From: DAIDKA01 sp963726995
GTDB lineage: Bacteria > Pseudomonadota > Gammaproteobacteria > Steroidobacterales > Steroidobacteraceae
Reading direction: 5' to 3'
Assembly: GCA_963726995.1 (NCBI GenBank)
Contig: CAVSEP010000005.1
Span: 434,001 to 498,000, forward strand
DNA: 64,000 nt
The notes below the pieces were generated by a model. That model was given only the letters and a program-made list of their open reading frames with translations, was not told where the DNA came from and searched no databases. Made by a program: the position numbers and the translations under genes. Positions 35,193 through 44,117 of the stretch are shown here, piece after piece. Within the stretch, counting starts at the first letter, position 1, and every line of letters begins with the position of its first letter.

Positions 35193-36155
35193 ATGCGGGA
35201 ACTTTCCTCACCTCGATCACTGACTGGCAGGGCCATCACCTACAAGCGCCCCGGCGGATACGAAGTCATAGAACTTTCAGATCGTTCGGTGCGGGCACCA
35301 GGCATTGGCGAGGTCCGTCTCACGGTCAAGGCGGCGGCGGTCAATCCGACCGACATCGGCCTTCGAGAGCGGGGGATTCCCGACCAGATTTGGACTGTGG
35401 TGCCGGGGATGGATGCCGCGGGTGTCGTCGAATCAGTGGGGGCCGGCGTGTCGCGCCTCCAACCTGGCCAGAAGGTGATGGCGGCCGTCATGCCGCGCCG
35501 ATCGGAAGGTGGTGCGCAGGCACAACACATCGTGGTGCCCGCTGCCTCGGTTGTTCCGATACCCGAGGGCGTCTCGTTGGCGCAAGCGTCCACCCTGCCA
35601 ATGAATGGATTGACGGCGCTGCGCTCACTGGAGCTGGCTGCCCTGCGACCGGGACAGTTCCTGGCCGTTAGCGGTGGCGCCGGGCTTCTGGCTCATTACG
35701 CAATCGCTGCCGCGAAGCGCCAGGGCCAAAAGGTGATTGCCGATGCGAAACCGGAAGACGCTGAACTGGTGCGCAGCTATGGCGCCGATATTGTCGTTGA
35801 GCGCGGGCCGGATTTTGCCGCCGCGATTCGCCGGGCGGTGCCGGCCGGCGTCGCGGCGCTGCTCGACACGGCGTTGCTGGCGGAAAAGTGCTTCGGCGCC
35901 ATCCGCAACGAGGGCGTGTACATCCCGGTTCGAGGCTGGGCCGACAAGCCCAGTGAGCGGGGAATCAAGATAGAGCCCGTATTGGTCTCCGAAGTCCTGG
36001 AGCGTACCGAGTGGCTCGAACTGCTGCGCGACATGGTCGCAGCCAGGCAGATCTCGCTGCGCGTCGCCGCAGAATACCCGCCAGAACGCGTGGCCGACGC
36101 CCAGCGTGCGCTGGCGGCCGGCGGGCTGCGCGGGCGCCCGGTCATCCTCTTCTAG
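35193..36155 (+). CDS. Zinc-independent MDR oxidoreductase (quinone-oxidoreductase-like)
   Basis: Medium-chain reductase of 320 aa. The GroES-like N-terminal part has the expected pattern (VRLTVKAAAVNPTDIGLRE, VPGMDAAGVVESVGAGV) without the zinc-binding cysteines, and the NADPH-binding part shows LAVSGGAGLLAHYAIAAAKRQG. That fits the zeta-crystallin/quinone-reductase branch, which reduces quinones or activated double bonds. The ATG at 35193 has AAGGAG 9 nt upstream. Its stop and the stop of the converging carotenoid oxygenase share one CTAG tetranucleotide at 36152-36155. The substrate is unknown. Confidence 0.85.
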   Translation: MRELSSPRSLTGRAITYKRPGGYEVIELSDRSVRAPGIGEVRLTVKAAAVNPTDIGLRERGIPDQIWTVVPGMDAAGVVESVGAGVSRLQPGQKVMAAVMPRRSEGGAQAQHIVVPAASVVPIPEGVSLAQASTLPMNGLTALRSLELAALRPGQFLAVSGGAGLLAHYAIAAAKRQGQKVIADAKPEDAELVRSYGADIVVERGPDFAAAIRRAVPAGVAALLDTALLAEKCFGAIRNEGVYIPVRGWADKPSERGIKIEPVLVSEVLERTEWLELLRDMVAARQISLRVAAEYPPERVADAQRALAAGGLRGRPVILF

Positions 36156-37681
36156 CGCCCGGACCCGCGATCAGAGCCGATCTCGGTCGGATACTGATCC
36201 TCGCGCACCCACCAGCCATGCACCTGTGGCGAGGCCTGTACCGGCAGGCGCACGGTGGCCATCGGACCTTCATCGACGTGTTCGGCATCAAACACCAGCA
36301 GGTCGGAGCGTAGGTGCTCATCCAGGTGGTAGGCGACCCCCAGCAGATATCCTTCCCCCTCGCGCGCGTTCGCATGCTTGGGCGCGAACACCGGCTCGGC
36401 CAGCGAGATGCGCGTGCCCGCGTTCCACAGCTGGAAGGTGCGGGTCTGGGTATCCACCCGCGCGTAGCAGGCCCCCGCGGCCGCCACATTGGCCACCGTC
36501 GGATCCGGGCATCCCGCGTAGCCGTAGCGGTACGGCATGGTGTGGTAGCGATCATCCTGCTTGGGCAGCGGCGCAATCAGCGGGAAGAGCTGCTCGATGC
36601 CATATCCATTATTCTTGCCGCTGAGGTTGGCGCTCAGCCGATGCAGCCTGCTCACGCTGGCGGGGAGATTCGGCGGGGAACCATCCTTGTTCGGCATGAA
36701 CGGGAAGGGGTTGCCCGCGGTGATTTCGGTATCGATGTAGATCTTGTTGCCGTCCTCGAAGGCCCCCATGGTGTGCGTGCCACTGCGCGCCGGACCCTCG
36801 ATCCAGAACACATCCTTGCCATCGCCGTGGCGGCGCAGGATGCCCAGATAGGTCCTGCGGTCCTTGTCCCAGGACCAATGAATGCCGCCGTGCTTCATCT
36901 GCTCGTAGTCAATCGCCAGCGGCACGACGAAGATCGCGATGTGGTTCTCCGTGACCGCGAAGTCGTGCAGCAGCCCGACGTAGGGCACCCGGATCTGCGT
37001 CCCCCACACCTTGCGGCCCTGCGCGTCGATCTCGAAAAAGGCCACGACATCGGACCCGAACCCGGTCGCCTCGTACCCGAAGCCGACGAGGTTGCCGGTT
37101 CTCGAGCACACCTTGGGGTGTGCCGTGAAGGGCTGCTCGCGCGGCAATTGTCCACCGAAGGTGAACACCGGATCCAGGGTCTGCAGGGTATTCAGGTCCA
37201 GCGCGGTCGGCGCACTGTCTTCCTTCAGCGCCAGGATCAGGTTCTGGTGGTTGATCACATGGGTGTTGGCGGTGCTGCGGCTCAATCCCCTGACACTCGG
37301 ATCATCGAGGGCGGGATTGCGATACATGGGCATCAGCTGCCGTCGCGCAAGGTCCTGCGCCAGGTAGCGTTCGGTGCGCGCGTAGCGACTGCGGTAGTCC
37401 ACGCGTCCATTTCGAATGCGGAACATGCGCACATGGCCCTCGCCGTCGAACAGGATGTTGCCCGGTGCCAGCGGCGGATACTGGCAGTCCGGCCCCGTGG
37501 CGTAGAAACCGCCACTCAGATCCGCCGGCAGCCGCCCTTCGATCGGACAATCATGCACGTCGATCTCGGCCCGCAGCGGCGCGTAGCTCGCGGAGCCCAG
37601 AGGTTTGGGCCGCACGGTGGCTTCGGGGCCGGCGGCACCTGCCTCGGCAGGCGCGCCCAGGGTCCGGATTGGCTGATTCAT
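36152..37681 (-). CDS. Carotenoid-oxygenase-family dioxygenase (RPE65/lignostilbene type)
   Basis: Non-haem iron dioxygenase of 509 aa from the carotenoid cleavage/lignostilbene dioxygenase family. It opens with the family pattern LPADLSGGFYATGPDCQYPP and FDGEGHVRMFRIRNGRV. The four iron-binding histidines are expected at FTAHPKV, LLHDFAVTENH, GTHTMGAF or RYHTMPY, and the C-terminal QVHGWWV; all these segments are present. It cleaves a C=C bond in a polyene or stilbene. It is the last gene after ligA-ligB-hemN, 32 nt behind hemN, so a lignin-derived stilbene is an attractive substrate, but this is inference. Confidence 0.85.
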   Translation of the reverse strand: MNQPIRTLGAPAEAGAAGPEATVRPKPLGSASYAPLRAEIDVHDCPIEGRLPADLSGGFYATGPDCQYPPLAPGNILFDGEGHVRMFRIRNGRVDYRSRYARTERYLAQDLARRQLMPMYRNPALDDPSVRGLSRSTANTHVINHQNLILALKEDSAPTALDLNTLQTLDPVFTFGGQLPREQPFTAHPKVCSRTGNLVGFGYEATGFGSDVVAFFEIDAQGRKVWGTQIRVPYVGLLHDFAVTENHIAIFVVPLAIDYEQMKHGGIHWSWDKDRRTYLGILRRHGDGKDVFWIEGPARSGTHTMGAFEDGNKIYIDTEITAGNPFPFMPNKDGSPPNLPASVSRLHRLSANLSGKNNGYGIEQLFPLIAPLPKQDDRYHTMPYRYGYAGCPDPTVANVAAAGACYARVDTQTRTFQLWNAGTRISLAEPVFAPKHANAREGEGYLLGVAYHLDEHLRSDLLVFDAEHVDEGPMATVRLPVQASPQVHGWWVREDQYPTEIGSDRGSGR

Positions 37682-37713
37682 GGCTATGTTCCTCAGGCTC
37701 GAATGGGATGATC

Positions 37714-39108
37714 TTAAATCAGGCGCGACCCGACCCGCGGGGCCGCACCGCGCGAGACGTAGGCGTCGAAGGTCATCGCGACATTGCGCATCAGCAGGCG
37801 CCCTTTGGGCGTCAGGATCAGGGACTTGGAGCGCAGATCAACCAGATCGTCGGCGGCCAGCGCAGCCAGCCGTTCGCGCTCGGCGCCGAAATAGCGCTCA
37901 AAGTCGATGCCGAATTCCTGCTCAACGGCCGCCTCGTCGACGCGGCCGTGACACATGATCCCCTGAATGACACGACTTCGCACCCGATCGTCCTGGCTCA
38001 GGCGAATGCCGCGCTGGGTCGGCAGGTGCTCGCCCTTCATGCCGCTCGCATAGGAATTGAGCTCCTTGGCGTTCTGGACAAAAAGATCGCCCACCCTGCC
38101 GATCGCGCTCACCCCGATATTGACGAGATCCAGATCCGCGTGGGTGGTGTAGCCCTGGAAGCTGCGCTGCAGGCTTCCCGCCTCGAGCGCCTGGCACAGG
38201 GAATCTTCCGGCAGGGCAAAGTGATCCATCCCGATGTACAGGTACCCCGCCGCCCCCAGCGTGTCGATGGCGCATTCGAGCAGCCCGAGGCGCTGCGCGG
38301 CATTCGGCAGGTCCTGCGCCCGGATGCGCCGCTGCGCCTTGAACCGCTGCGGCAGGTGCGCATAGCCGTACACCGCGACACGGTCCGGCCGCATGGCCAC
38401 GACGCGCTCCAGCGTCGCGGCGAAGCCGGAGGCTGTCTGATGCGGCAGCCCGTAGATCAGGTCGAAGTTGATGGACCGGAAGCCGATCTCGCGGGCCGCC
38501 GCATAGACATGCTCGACGATCTCGGCCGGCTGCACGCGATTGACGGCGCGCTGCACGGTCTCATCGAAGTCCTGCACTCCCAGGCTCAGGCGATTGAAGC
38601 CCAGCGAGGCCAGCAACCGCAGCAGCGACGTGCCGGCCGCCCGTGGGTCGATTTCGATCGAGAAGTCGCGCGAGTCGGCGCTGCTGAGGGGAAAGTGCCG
38701 ATCGATGCGGTCAATGAGACCGATCAGGCGCCGCGTGGGCAGAAAGGTGGGCGTCCCTCCGCCAAGATGCAGCTGCTCGACGCTGCGCCTGCCCTCAAAG
38801 CAGGCCGCCCGCAGTTCGATTTCCCGGTAGAGGCTCTGCACATAGGATTCGACCAGATCCATCCGGCTGGTCACCACCTTGTTGCAGGCACAGTAGAAGC
38901 ACGGCGCATAGCAGAACGGGATATGCGCATACAGCGACAAGGGCGCCGCCGGGCGATCCGCGGCACGGCGCGAGATCTCCTTGCGGTACTCGGCCTCGCC
39001 GATCTGGGCCTCAAAGTGTGCGGCGGTAGGGTAGGAGGTATAGCGCGGTCCCTCCCCCTCGTAGCGGCGCATCAGATCCGCGTCGAACGCTATGTCTGCG
39101 AAATTCAT
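37714..39108 (-). CDS. hemN: Oxygen-independent coproporphyrinogen III oxidase
   Basis: Radical-SAM enzyme of 464 aa that converts coproporphyrinogen III to protoporphyrinogen IX without O2. The Fe-S/SAM cysteines are seen as Cys66, Cys70, Cys73 plus Cys75 (CYAPCFYCAC), the true HemN signature rather than that of the HemW-like chaperones. The N-terminal RYTSYPTAAHF, the GGGTPTFL motif, SLGVQDFDETVQRAVNR and INFDLIYGLPHQT all fit. The ATG at 39108 overlaps the ligB stop (ATGA), so the gene is embedded in an operon of two oxygen-using enzyme systems, an odd setting for an anaerobic haem enzyme. A much longer open frame upstream is a shadow of ligB. Confidence 0.92.
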   Translation of the reverse strand: MNFADIAFDADLMRRYEGEGPRYTSYPTAAHFEAQIGEAEYRKEISRRAADRPAAPLSLYAHIPFCYAPCFYCACNKVVTSRMDLVESYVQSLYREIELRAACFEGRRSVEQLHLGGGTPTFLPTRRLIGLIDRIDRHFPLSSADSRDFSIEIDPRAAGTSLLRLLASLGFNRLSLGVQDFDETVQRAVNRVQPAEIVEHVYAAAREIGFRSINFDLIYGLPHQTASGFAATLERVVAMRPDRVAVYGYAHLPQRFKAQRRIRAQDLPNAAQRLGLLECAIDTLGAAGYLYIGMDHFALPEDSLCQALEAGSLQRSFQGYTTHADLDLVNIGVSAIGRVGDLFVQNAKELNSYASGMKGEHLPTQRGIRLSQDDRVRSRVIQGIMCHGRVDEAAVEQEFGIDFERYFGAERERLAALAADDLVDLRSKSLILTPKGRLLMRNVAMTFDAYVSRGAAPRVGSRLI

Positions 39109-39947
39109 GCGTAGTTTTCCAGTACCAGCACGCCGGCCCCGGTGTTCGAGATGGGCGCGTGATAGTGCTTGTGGATCACCTTGACGTTGGACTGCAGCGC
39201 GCCGCGCATGACCAGCCACATGATGGTCTCGATGCCCTCCGTGCCCGCCCGTCGAATGAGCTCCGCGTTGGAGAACCGCGTCATCCACAGCGGATCGTTG
39301 GCGATCTTGTCCATGCACTGCAGATCGAAGTCCACATCGATGAGACCGGCGCGTTCGCCCTGCAGCTGGTGCGACATGCCGCCGGTGCCTATGATCACCA
39401 CGCTCAAATCCTCCGGATACGATTCCACCGCGACCCGCAGCGCCTGGCCGAGCTTGTAGCAGCGCAGGGCGGTGGGCACCGGGTGCTGCACCGTATTGAC
39501 GGCCAGCGGAATGGTGGTCACGGGCCACACTTCATGCGTGCCGTAGAGCGCCCGCAGCGGATTGACGAAGCCGTGATCGACCTTCATCTCCTGACAGGTG
39601 CAGAGGTCGAATTCCTGACCCAGCAGGGATTCGGCGATATGCCAGGAGAACTGTGCATCGCCCCGGAAGGGCGCTACGGGCTTCAGCGCCCAGCCCTCAT
39701 CATCATTGTGATAGACATCCGCGCAGCCCAGCGCAAAGGTCGGAATCTTGTCCAGGAAGAAGTTCAGGCCGTGATCGTTGTAGACCACGATGGCCACATC
39801 CGGCTGCTTCTCGCGCAGCCACGCCTTGGCCGGTTCGTAGCCGTCGAAGAAGCGCTTCCAGTAAGGCTCCTGGGTCTTGCCGTCCGTCATCGCATTGCCC
39901 ACCGCGGGGATGTGGGAACTCGTCACGCCGCCGATGATCCTAGCCAT
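39105..39947 (-). CDS. ligB: Extradiol ring-cleavage dioxygenase, LigB-type catalytic subunit
   Basis: Catalytic beta subunit of a class III extradiol dioxygenase (protocatechuate 4,5-dioxygenase type), 280 aa. The iron ligands are placed at His12 (TSSHIPAVGNAM) and His59 (YNDHGLNFF). The conserved GTGGMSHQLQGERAGLIDVDFD segment carries the catalytic histidine, and an acidic ligand follows. It opens a catechol-type ring such as protocatechuate or gallate. The ATG at 39947 overlaps the ligA end by 8 nt; longer in-frame starts would lie in ligA. Whether the substrate is protocatechuate or a related catechol cannot be fixed from sequence. Confidence 0.9.
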   Translation of the reverse strand: MARIIGGVTSSHIPAVGNAMTDGKTQEPYWKRFFDGYEPAKAWLREKQPDVAIVVYNDHGLNFFLDKIPTFALGCADVYHNDDEGWALKPVAPFRGDAQFSWHIAESLLGQEFDLCTCQEMKVDHGFVNPLRALYGTHEVWPVTTIPLAVNTVQHPVPTALRCYKLGQALRVAVESYPEDLSVVIIGTGGMSHQLQGERAGLIDVDFDLQCMDKIANDPLWMTRFSNAELIRRAGTEGIETIMWLVMRGALQSNVKVIHKHYHAPISNTGAGVLVLENYA

Positions 39948-40338
39948 TCCAGTAGCCGTCCCGGTGGGCGATCCGCTCCTTGAGGTCATGCGCCTGGGCC
40001 AGCAACTTGTCCTGGAATTCCCGGGTGCTGATGCCCTGGAACTGCGCCCCGGCATCCTGCACCGAGGTGCCGCGCGGCACCGCCATTTTCGCCAGGTAGT
40101 AGATGTTGGCGCCGGCGCGCAGCATCCCCAGGAAGTCCTGTTTCAGCACCAGCGCCTTGAATGACCCGCTGACCCCATGGCGGTCGCAGTAGCCGGCCGG
40201 GTCGGCCGCGAAGGCCTCGCGATTGCTCGCGCTATTGAGGGAAAACAGCAGTTTGTTCAGGGCATAGGATTCATGGGCGTGCTGGCCGTCAAAGACATAA
40301 GTGCCCGGTATGTCATCGTAATCGTGCTTCGTCCACAT
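39940..40338 (-). CDS. ligA: Protocatechuate 4,5-dioxygenase-type alpha subunit (LigA)
   Basis: Small helical subunit of 132 aa that covers the active site of LigB. Features are the N-terminal DDIPGTYVFDGQHAHESYALNK and the body LNSASNREAFAADPAGYCDRHGVS, both typical of LigA, with a final GYWNG. The ATG at 40338 gives the family length. A longer open frame upstream has no similarity. It is the first gene of the ligA-ligB-hemN-oxygenase operon and is divergent, with 211 bp between, from the one-haem protein gene. No later ring-fission pathway gene (LigC/I/J/K type) is present in the window. Confidence 0.9.
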   Translation of the reverse strand: MWTKHDYDDIPGTYVFDGQHAHESYALNKLLFSLNSASNREAFAADPAGYCDRHGVSGSFKALVLKQDFLGMLRAGANIYYLAKMAVPRGTSVQDAGAQFQGISTREFQDKLLAQAHDLKERIAHRDGYWNG

Positions 40339-40549
40339 GCTGGCTTCCCGCCCTTCGCGCTGCTGTCTTATTGCCCAAAATGGTCGCCGCAAACGGTCGG
40401 CTCGCCCAGTCGTGGCAAGTACGTAGAAGGATCGCCTCGCCCGTCGACGGGCGGCGATGCCCACCGGAGATAGGTATTTCCCCGGCCTCACGCCCGGGAT
40501 TGCTGCGCGTAGCATCCTGACAGGACGATCATCAGAAGGCGTGCGCCAT

Positions 40550-42013
40550 ATGTTCTGGAATTCCACACCGCCCTCAACATCGGCGCAGCGTGCGCGGAGC
40601 CGTGCCGCGGCCCGGACGAGCATCATGCTCGGTGCTTTGGGATGTTTCGCCGCCGGCCCCGCGTGGGTTGCGGGTGCGAATACGGCCTCGCAAACCGAAT
40701 ACCCCCCGGTCCAGGAGGGTCCACCGCCCCAGACGCATCAGTCCGCCTTGCCCTACGACTCGGAGTATGCGGCCATCGGGTATTCGGCCATGCCGATGAA
40801 CAATCCGATCGCGCGGCTGCAGACGCGGCTGGAGCGCGGGGAAGTCAAACTGGAATTCAAAGCCCCGCGCGGCTACCTGGATTCGGCGCTGAAACATCTG
40901 GGGATCAATCCCAGTTCGCAGTTGCTGGTGTATTCGAAATCCAGTCTGCAGGTGGAATGGGTGAACGCGGCCAGGCCCCGCGCCATCTACTTTAACGATG
41001 ACACCTATGCCGCCTGGGTGCAGGCCGTCGGCGTGCTCGAGTTCGAGACCATGGACAGCGAGCTCGGGCCGGTGTTCTACACCCTGACGAACCAGCCGGA
41101 TTCACCGCCCACTTTCGGCCGCGAGATCCTGCGCTGCCTCGACTGCCACGACAAGTTCGCCCTGCAAGGCGGCGGGGTGCCGATGTTCCGCGTGACCTCC
41201 AGCTACGTGGACGTGAATGGCCTGACACTCAAGCCCGTTGCCGCCGCTGAGGTCACCGACCAGACCCCGCTGGCGCTGCGCTGGGGCGGCTGGTACGTGA
41301 GCGGACACGAGGGTGCGCAGGTGCACCTGGGCAACCTGCAGGTGCACGCGGCCTCGGAACTGCAGGACCTGGGCCGCGTGCGGCGCGGGAATCTGTCCTC
41401 CCTGGGCGGGCTGCTGGATACGGGGCCCTATCTGACCGACAAGAGCGATGTCGTGGCGCTGCTGGTGTTCGAGCACCAGGCCACGGTGTACAACCTCATC
41501 ACCCACATCAATTTCAAGGTGCGCTCGCGGGTGGAGCGCGAGTCCAATGCGGCCCCGGTTGCGGTGGCCCTGAACCGCAAGTTGAATCCGAAGACCCGGG
41601 CGTGGATGCAGCAGCTGACTGAGCCGCTGGTGCAGGCCATGCTGTTTGCGAATGCGGCGCCGCTCACAGACGCCGTGGCCGGCACTTCCGGCTTTGACAA
41701 GTGGTTCCAGGCGCGCGGGCCGCGGGACAGGGGCGGCCGATCCTTGCGCGAGCTGGACCTGAAGACCCGCCTGTTCAAGTATCCGCTGAGCTATCTGGTG
41801 TATTCCCCGGCGTTCGACGGGCTGCCCGACTATGTCCGGCACTACGTCTACGAACGCTTCCTCGAGATCCTCAGCGGGCCGGACGCGGGGGCTCCGTTCT
41901 CCAAGCTCACCGCCGCGGACAAGCAGGCCGTGCTGGAGATTCTGACGGCGACCAAGCCGGAGTTTGCCGATTTGGCCGCGCGGGGACGGGGGAGCCGTTC
42001 GGGGAAGCCTTAG
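40550..42013 (+). CDS. Secreted protein with a single CxxCH haem motif, family not recognised
   Basis: Exported protein of 487 aa. The N-terminus (arginine-rich, then TSIMLGALGCFAAGPAWVAGA) looks like a signal peptide, and one c-type haem motif CLDCH is at about residues 196-200. The rest (YAAIGYSAMPMNNPIARLQ, LGINPSSQLLVYSKSSLQ, PRAIYFNDDTYAAWVQ, ALRWGGWYVSGHEG, and a long helical C-terminal half) is not a known cytochrome fold that I can name. I know similar large one-haem proteins only as uncharacterised. It could be an electron-transfer or peroxidase-like protein. It is divergent from ligA and followed by two small secreted proteins. Confidence 0.75.
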   Translation: MFWNSTPPSTSAQRARSRAAARTSIMLGALGCFAAGPAWVAGANTASQTEYPPVQEGPPPQTHQSALPYDSEYAAIGYSAMPMNNPIARLQTRLERGEVKLEFKAPRGYLDSALKHLGINPSSQLLVYSKSSLQVEWVNAARPRAIYFNDDTYAAWVQAVGVLEFETMDSELGPVFYTLTNQPDSPPTFGREILRCLDCHDKFALQGGGVPMFRVTSSYVDVNGLTLKPVAAAEVTDQTPLALRWGGWYVSGHEGAQVHLGNLQVHAASELQDLGRVRRGNLSSLGGLLDTGPYLTDKSDVVALLVFEHQATVYNLITHINFKVRSRVERESNAAPVAVALNRKLNPKTRAWMQQLTEPLVQAMLFANAAPLTDAVAGTSGFDKWFQARGPRDRGGRSLRELDLKTRLFKYPLSYLVYSPAFDGLPDYVRHYVYERFLEILSGPDAGAPFSKLTAADKQAVLEILTATKPEFADLAARGRGSRSGKP

Positions 42014-42125
42014 GTCCAATTGGACATGTGACGCTGACCGGCGCCGCACGGCTGCCGCTCCTGCACACGCCTTCCGCCCTCGGCAATGCCGGGTGTATGC
42101 TCGGCCGCAGGGGAGAACAAGAATA

Positions 42126-42944
42126 GTGAGTGCAGTGAAATGTGCGCTGGCGATGTTGGCGCTGGCAGGCGGTCCATCGGTTGCCTCAGCACAGTGGCTT
42201 GGCTATCCAACGCCGGGCATACCACGCCTCGCCCATGGCGCGCCGAACATGAAGGCACGAGCGCCGCGTACGCGCGAGGGCAAGCCCGATTTCTCCGGCA
42301 TATGGTTTGCCAACGTGCCTGCCAAGGACTATTGCCGGGAGAAGGACTGCGTGCAGGAGGAGCGCATGGCCCGTGAGCAGATCAATATCGGAATTAACAT
42401 GCCGGGGGGGCTGCCTTACACAGACTGGTCCAAGCAACAAATGTTGGACCGGCGCATTGAAGGCACGCGTGAGAAGGACCCTCATACCTACTGCAAGCCT
42501 CCCAACTACCCGCGCGCCTGGACGCTGCCGCAGCACACCAAGATCATCCAGACGCCGCAGGAAGTCGTACTGCTGCATGAGTTCAACGCGGCCTATCGGG
42601 AGATCTATCTCGACGGGCGGCCTCTGCCCAAGGATCCGAATCCGACCTGGAATGGCTACTCAACCGCCCACTGGGAAGGCGACACACTCGTCATCCAGAC
42701 CAATGGCATCCGCGACGACATGTGGCTGGACATTCGCGGAAGCCCCATCACGGAATCCGCCCATGTCACCGAGAAGCTGACACGGCCCAGTCTTGGGCTG
42801 CTGAAGGTGCAGATCCTGGTGGATGATCCCAAGGCCTACACGAAGCCCTGGTCCGTCACCATCGAAATGGCGCTTCAGGTCGATACGCAGATGCTGGAGG
42901 AGATCTGCCTGGACAATGAGCAGGACGTAAAGCTCTTTCAATAA
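42126..42944 (+). CDS. Secreted protein of unknown function (DFSGIW type)
   Basis: A 272-aa exported protein; the GTG at 42126 is preceded by AGGGGAG and gives a signal peptide (ALAMLALAGGPSVASA). Its mature part begins with RTREGKPDFSGIWFAN, a pattern I recognise from uncharacterised proteins of Gammaproteobacteria and Acidobacteria that often occur in paralogous sets beside DUF6152 genes. It has a Cys pair (DYCREKDC) and a conserved-looking YREIYLDGRPLP and WEGDTLVIQTNG. No catalytic motif was identified. It is 48 bp upstream of the DUF6152 gene and probably in one operon with it. Confidence 0.75.
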   Translation: MSAVKCALAMLALAGGPSVASAQWLGYPTPGIPRLAHGAPNMKARAPRTREGKPDFSGIWFANVPAKDYCREKDCVQEERMAREQINIGINMPGGLPYTDWSKQQMLDRRIEGTREKDPHTYCKPPNYPRAWTLPQHTKIIQTPQEVVLLHEFNAAYREIYLDGRPLPKDPNPTWNGYSTAHWEGDTLVIQTNGIRDDMWLDIRGSPITESAHVTEKLTRPSLGLLKVQILVDDPKAYTKPWSVTIEMALQVDTQMLEEICLDNEQDVKLFQ

Positions 42945-42992
42945 TCTTGCGGGAAGTTGCCGCTGAACCGCGGCGAAGAACTATCGAGAACC

Positions 42993-43424
42993 ATGCCGAA
43001 CAATCGAATTCATCCGCTTCGTTGGATCGCAACGGCCTGCCTCGGCCTGGCAATGGCCTGCACGGCGTGGGCCCACCATTCCCAGGCGGAGTTTGACTTC
43101 AAGTCGGTGGTCGAAGTCGCCGGCACCGTGAAGCAACTCGATTGGCGCAGCCCTCATGCCAGGCTCTATGTCGATGAAGTCGATGCGCAGGGCGTCCTCG
43201 TCAACTGGAATTTCGAGCTGCCGAGCCCGATGACCCTGATGCGACGCGGCTGGAAACGCGACTCCCTGAAGCCGGGTGACAAAGTCCGGGTGAAAGGGGC
43301 CCGCGCCCGCCATTTTCCGGCCATCGGCTACGTGATCGCCGTCACGAGTGCGGAAGGCAAACCGCTTTTCACCGGCGTTACTCAGATCTACGAGCCGGAA
43401 CCAGAATCCAAACAGCCCAATTAG
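42993..43424 (+). CDS. DUF6152-family secreted protein
   Basis: Exported protein of 143 aa. The signal peptide (RWIATACLGLAMACTAWA) ends in AHHSQAEFDF, and a histidine right after the cleavage site is the mark of DUF6152. The small beta-rich body has VEVAGTVKQLDWRSPHARLYV and LKPGDKVRVKGARAR, OB-fold-like segments. The function is unknown; the N-terminal His pair after processing could bind a metal, which is speculation. It lies directly after the DFSGIW protein, a pairing I have seen in other genomes. Confidence 0.8.
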   Translation: MPNNRIHPLRWIATACLGLAMACTAWAHHSQAEFDFKSVVEVAGTVKQLDWRSPHARLYVDEVDAQGVLVNWNFELPSPMTLMRRGWKRDSLKPGDKVRVKGARARHFPAIGYVIAVTSAEGKPLFTGVTQIYEPEPESKQPN

Positions 43425-43472
43425 GCGCTCGCGCGCACATTGCCCGATCGGTCGGAACTGCGGAGGTGAGCG

Positions 43473-44117
43473 GTGAGCAAGTCGTGGGTCCGCAACCATG
43501 TGAAACTCTGGCTGGCCATCGCCGTCGGCATCGCCACTGCGCTGTTGCTGCCCCATGGCTGGGCGATCCTGACGCGCGCACTGGTGGGCTGGAATGCCGT
43601 GGTGCTGGTGCTGCTGCCGCTCATCTACGTGCATCTGGCGGGCATGGGGCCGGCGCAATTGCGGGATCGCTATCGTGCGGATGATCCCTCGGGCCCGGTC
43701 ATTCTGCTGGTGGTGGTGGCCGCCGCGGTGCTGAGCGTGGCCGCCATCGTGGTCTTTCTGACGACGCTCAAGAGCGTCCCGCCGGGCGACAAGCTGGCGC
43801 ATGTGCTGCTCGCGACCCTGACGGTCATCGATTCCTGGCTGCTGGTGCCCAGCATGTTCACCGTGCACTACGCGGACATGTTCTACAGCGCCGACCCACC
43901 GGACCAGCCGCTCGCGTTCCCGGACACCGCCGAGCCGGTGTTCTGGGACTTCCTGTATTTCTCCTTCACCATCGCCGCGGCCTGCCAGACCTCGGACGTC
44001 TCGACCCGGCAGGTCGGGATCCGGCGCGTGGTGACCGTTCAGAGCGTCATTTCGTTCCTGTTCAACCTGGCCATCCTCGGATTTGCCATCAACGTGACGG
44101 CAGGATTGCTGGCCTAA
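43473..44117 (+). CDS. DUF1345-family membrane protein
   Basis: A 214-aa integral membrane protein with about five hydrophobic helices. The order LAIAVGIATALLLPHGWAIL, WNAVVLVLLPLIY, VVVAAAVLSVAAIVVFLT, YFSFTIAAACQTSDVS and VISFLFNLAILGFAINVTAGLL fits DUF1345, whose biochemical role is not known. GGAG lies about 10 nt upstream of the GTG start. The last codons overlap by four bases a small open frame on the other strand. Confidence 0.8.
   Translation: MSKSWVRNHVKLWLAIAVGIATALLLPHGWAILTRALVGWNAVVLVLLPLIYVHLAGMGPAQLRDRYRADDPSGPVILLVVVAAAVLSVAAIVVFLTTLKSVPPGDKLAHVLLATLTVIDSWLLVPSMFTVHYADMFYSADPPDQPLAFPDTAEPVFWDFLYFSFTIAAACQTSDVSTRQVGIRRVVTVQSVISFLFNLAILGFAINVTAGLLA

Noticed and set aside
36152..36155. 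CTAG shared by two convergent stop codons
   Set aside because: Real, but a common economy in dense genomes and not a sign of special function.
36314..37711. 465-codon plus-strand frame opposite the carotenoid oxygenase
   Set aside because: Antisense shadow; the translation is His/Arg/Gly-rich without motifs.
37465..39114. 549-codon plus-strand frame opposite hemN
   Set aside because: Antisense shadow of a gene with all radical-SAM motifs intact.
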